Assembly (NCBI GenBank): GCA_009792885.1 | Contig: WMCF01000161.1 | Span: 506,283 to 570,282 of the forward strand | From: Eremophila alpestris peregrina | Taxonomy: Eukaryota; Chordata; Aves; Passeriformes; Alaudidae | Direction: 5' to 3' | Length of the DNA: 64,000 nucleotides | Part shown: in pieces, positions 63,001-64,000 of the stretch | Position numbering within the stretch: position 1 is the stretch's first letter | How the letters are laid out: each line of letters starts with the position of its first letter | Notes under the pieces: model-generated | Seen by the model: the letters and a program-made list of their open reading frames with translations, nothing else | Databases searched by the model: none | What the model was told of the DNA's origin: nothing | Program-made: the position numbers and the translations under genes

Positions 63001-64000
63001 CAGCTCCGGGAGCACAAGTGAAAACTGGGGAAAGCTCCTGGGTCTGTGAATGTCAAAGAGGACGAGGAGAGCTAAAGATAGGAAAAGGGGCAACGTCTGC
63101 CCTGGTCCGCATGTGTTTCCTCGTGATTTGAGCAGGGAGGAGGGATTCACTGAGGGTCCAGCCCCCACCCCGGCATTGGGCCCGCTCCTAGAGAAAGGAA
63201 ACTTTGTGGCAAGTGGCTAGAGGAGGGTTTGCCTGCCCCGGCCTGTGCACAGCAGTCCTACAGCTCTTGGCGTGACACAATCCATACCAAGAAAGTGGCG
63301 TTAGCAGAAAAAGGCTGAAGAGCGATGGCAGCCTTGACAAAGCATCCCGGGGAAAGGGAATAATATCTTCCGAGAAAAAAGCAGTCAGCATATTTTCTGC
63401 ATGCATCTTTCATAACTCTTTCATAGAAATGAGATGTTTAGTGTGCCTCTCCATGTTTGAGAGATCAGAAATATATCTGAGAGCCAAGTGCTTACGATCC
63501 AATGAAAAACCCGAACTGGAGTCCAAGGCCTAAAAAATTATTTCCAGGAGAGTTGTGTGGATAAGGGCATTGCTTTCTGGCTCCTATTTTTGGCTCTGGT
63601 GTCTCTCCTCCTACTCTTTGCCTCATCTGGTTAAAAAATTTCTCTGAAGCAGAAGCAGGATGATCCCTGCTGAAGCCTCTGGACACAACAACCACAATTG
63701 TCCGGCTAGATCTGACATTGCCAAACAGCACTTCAGCCTCTTCATTCTTTTAAGTGTTTAGTTATGATCATGCCCGAAAGGCCCAGTTAGGATCAAGGCC
63801 ATAACCTGTCAGTGCCATACACGTGGTAATAAAGAGTTCTTATTATCTGCACTACAAGTGGTTTTTTAAATATTACAAAGATGTGTGGATCCAAGTCAAT
63901 TAAAAGTGCCCAAAGACCAGAACAGAAACAAATCAAAAGAACATTACTTTCCAGACTGGCTGATTGATATATATAAGTAAGAAATTTGCATTTTTTATTT
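63001..64000. other. Upstream flank of GPAT3, no gene recognised
   Basis: GC content falls quickly away from the island. No exon of a neighbouring gene (in other vertebrates the ABRAXAS1 side) is visible in this 1 kb. Confidence 0.6.

Noticed and set aside
62146..63168. Long overlapping open frames (up to 340 codons) on both strands around the GPAT3 CpG island
   Set aside because: Very high GC removes stop codons by chance. The minus-strand frame simply extends through exon 1 into its intron and 5' flank, and the plus-strand frames have low-complexity Pro/Arg/Ala composition.
1..64000. Bacterial-type features, CRISPR arrays, phage or toxin-antitoxin systems
   Set aside because: Composition, splice structure and CR1 repeats show vertebrate nuclear DNA. 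No regularly spaced direct repeats or operon-like ORF arrays are present.
1..64000. tRNA, rRNA or microRNA genes
   Set aside because: No A-box/B-box pair with a cloverleaf, no rRNA core sequence and no known microRNA seed hairpin was recognised by reading; a covariance-model search was not possible.

Overview
This is a vertebrate nuclear window, almost certainly from a bird and probably a songbird. Evidence: CR1 LINE 3' ends (four clear copies), compact introns, GC-rich CpG islands, and solo LTRs resembling avian/passerine endogenous retroviruses. No bacterial, organellar or CRISPR-like content was seen.

The only protein-coding gene I can support is GPAT3 (glycerol-3-phosphate acyltransferase 3; older name AGPAT9) on the minus strand. 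All twelve coding exons can be placed between 62649 (ATG in a strong Kozak context) and 40806 (TGA). Every junction is GT/AG, phases agree across all introns, and the spliced product is 445 aa, with the full set of acyltransferase motifs (HX4D at about 231-236, FPEG at about 303-306). The first coding exon lies in a CpG island with clustered GC boxes. The 3'UTR probably ends near 39.77 kb at an AATAAA followed by a GU-rich element. Intron 1 (9.9 kb) holds a CR1 copy, and intron 2 (5.8 kb) holds a solo LTR about 135 bp from exon 2.

The region below the gene (1-39.7 kb) is a gene desert. In other vertebrates the flank downstream of GPAT3 is the gene-poor interval towards the developmental regulator NKX6-1, so conserved non-coding elements would be expected here. 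A few stretches look like candidates but cannot be verified without alignment. The desert also holds a confident-looking solo LTR (8.2-8.8 kb), a weaker one (34.6-35.1 kb), three CR1 fragments and several simple repeats.

The most notable unexplained element is an isolated CpG island at about 38.64-39.03 kb, 1.8 kb downstream of the GPAT3 stop codon. It is followed on the minus strand by a consensus CAG|GTAAGT splice donor at 38541/38540. This is a good candidate for the promoter and first exon of an unannotated, probably non-coding, transcript running into the desert. I found no evidence for a novel multi-gene system.
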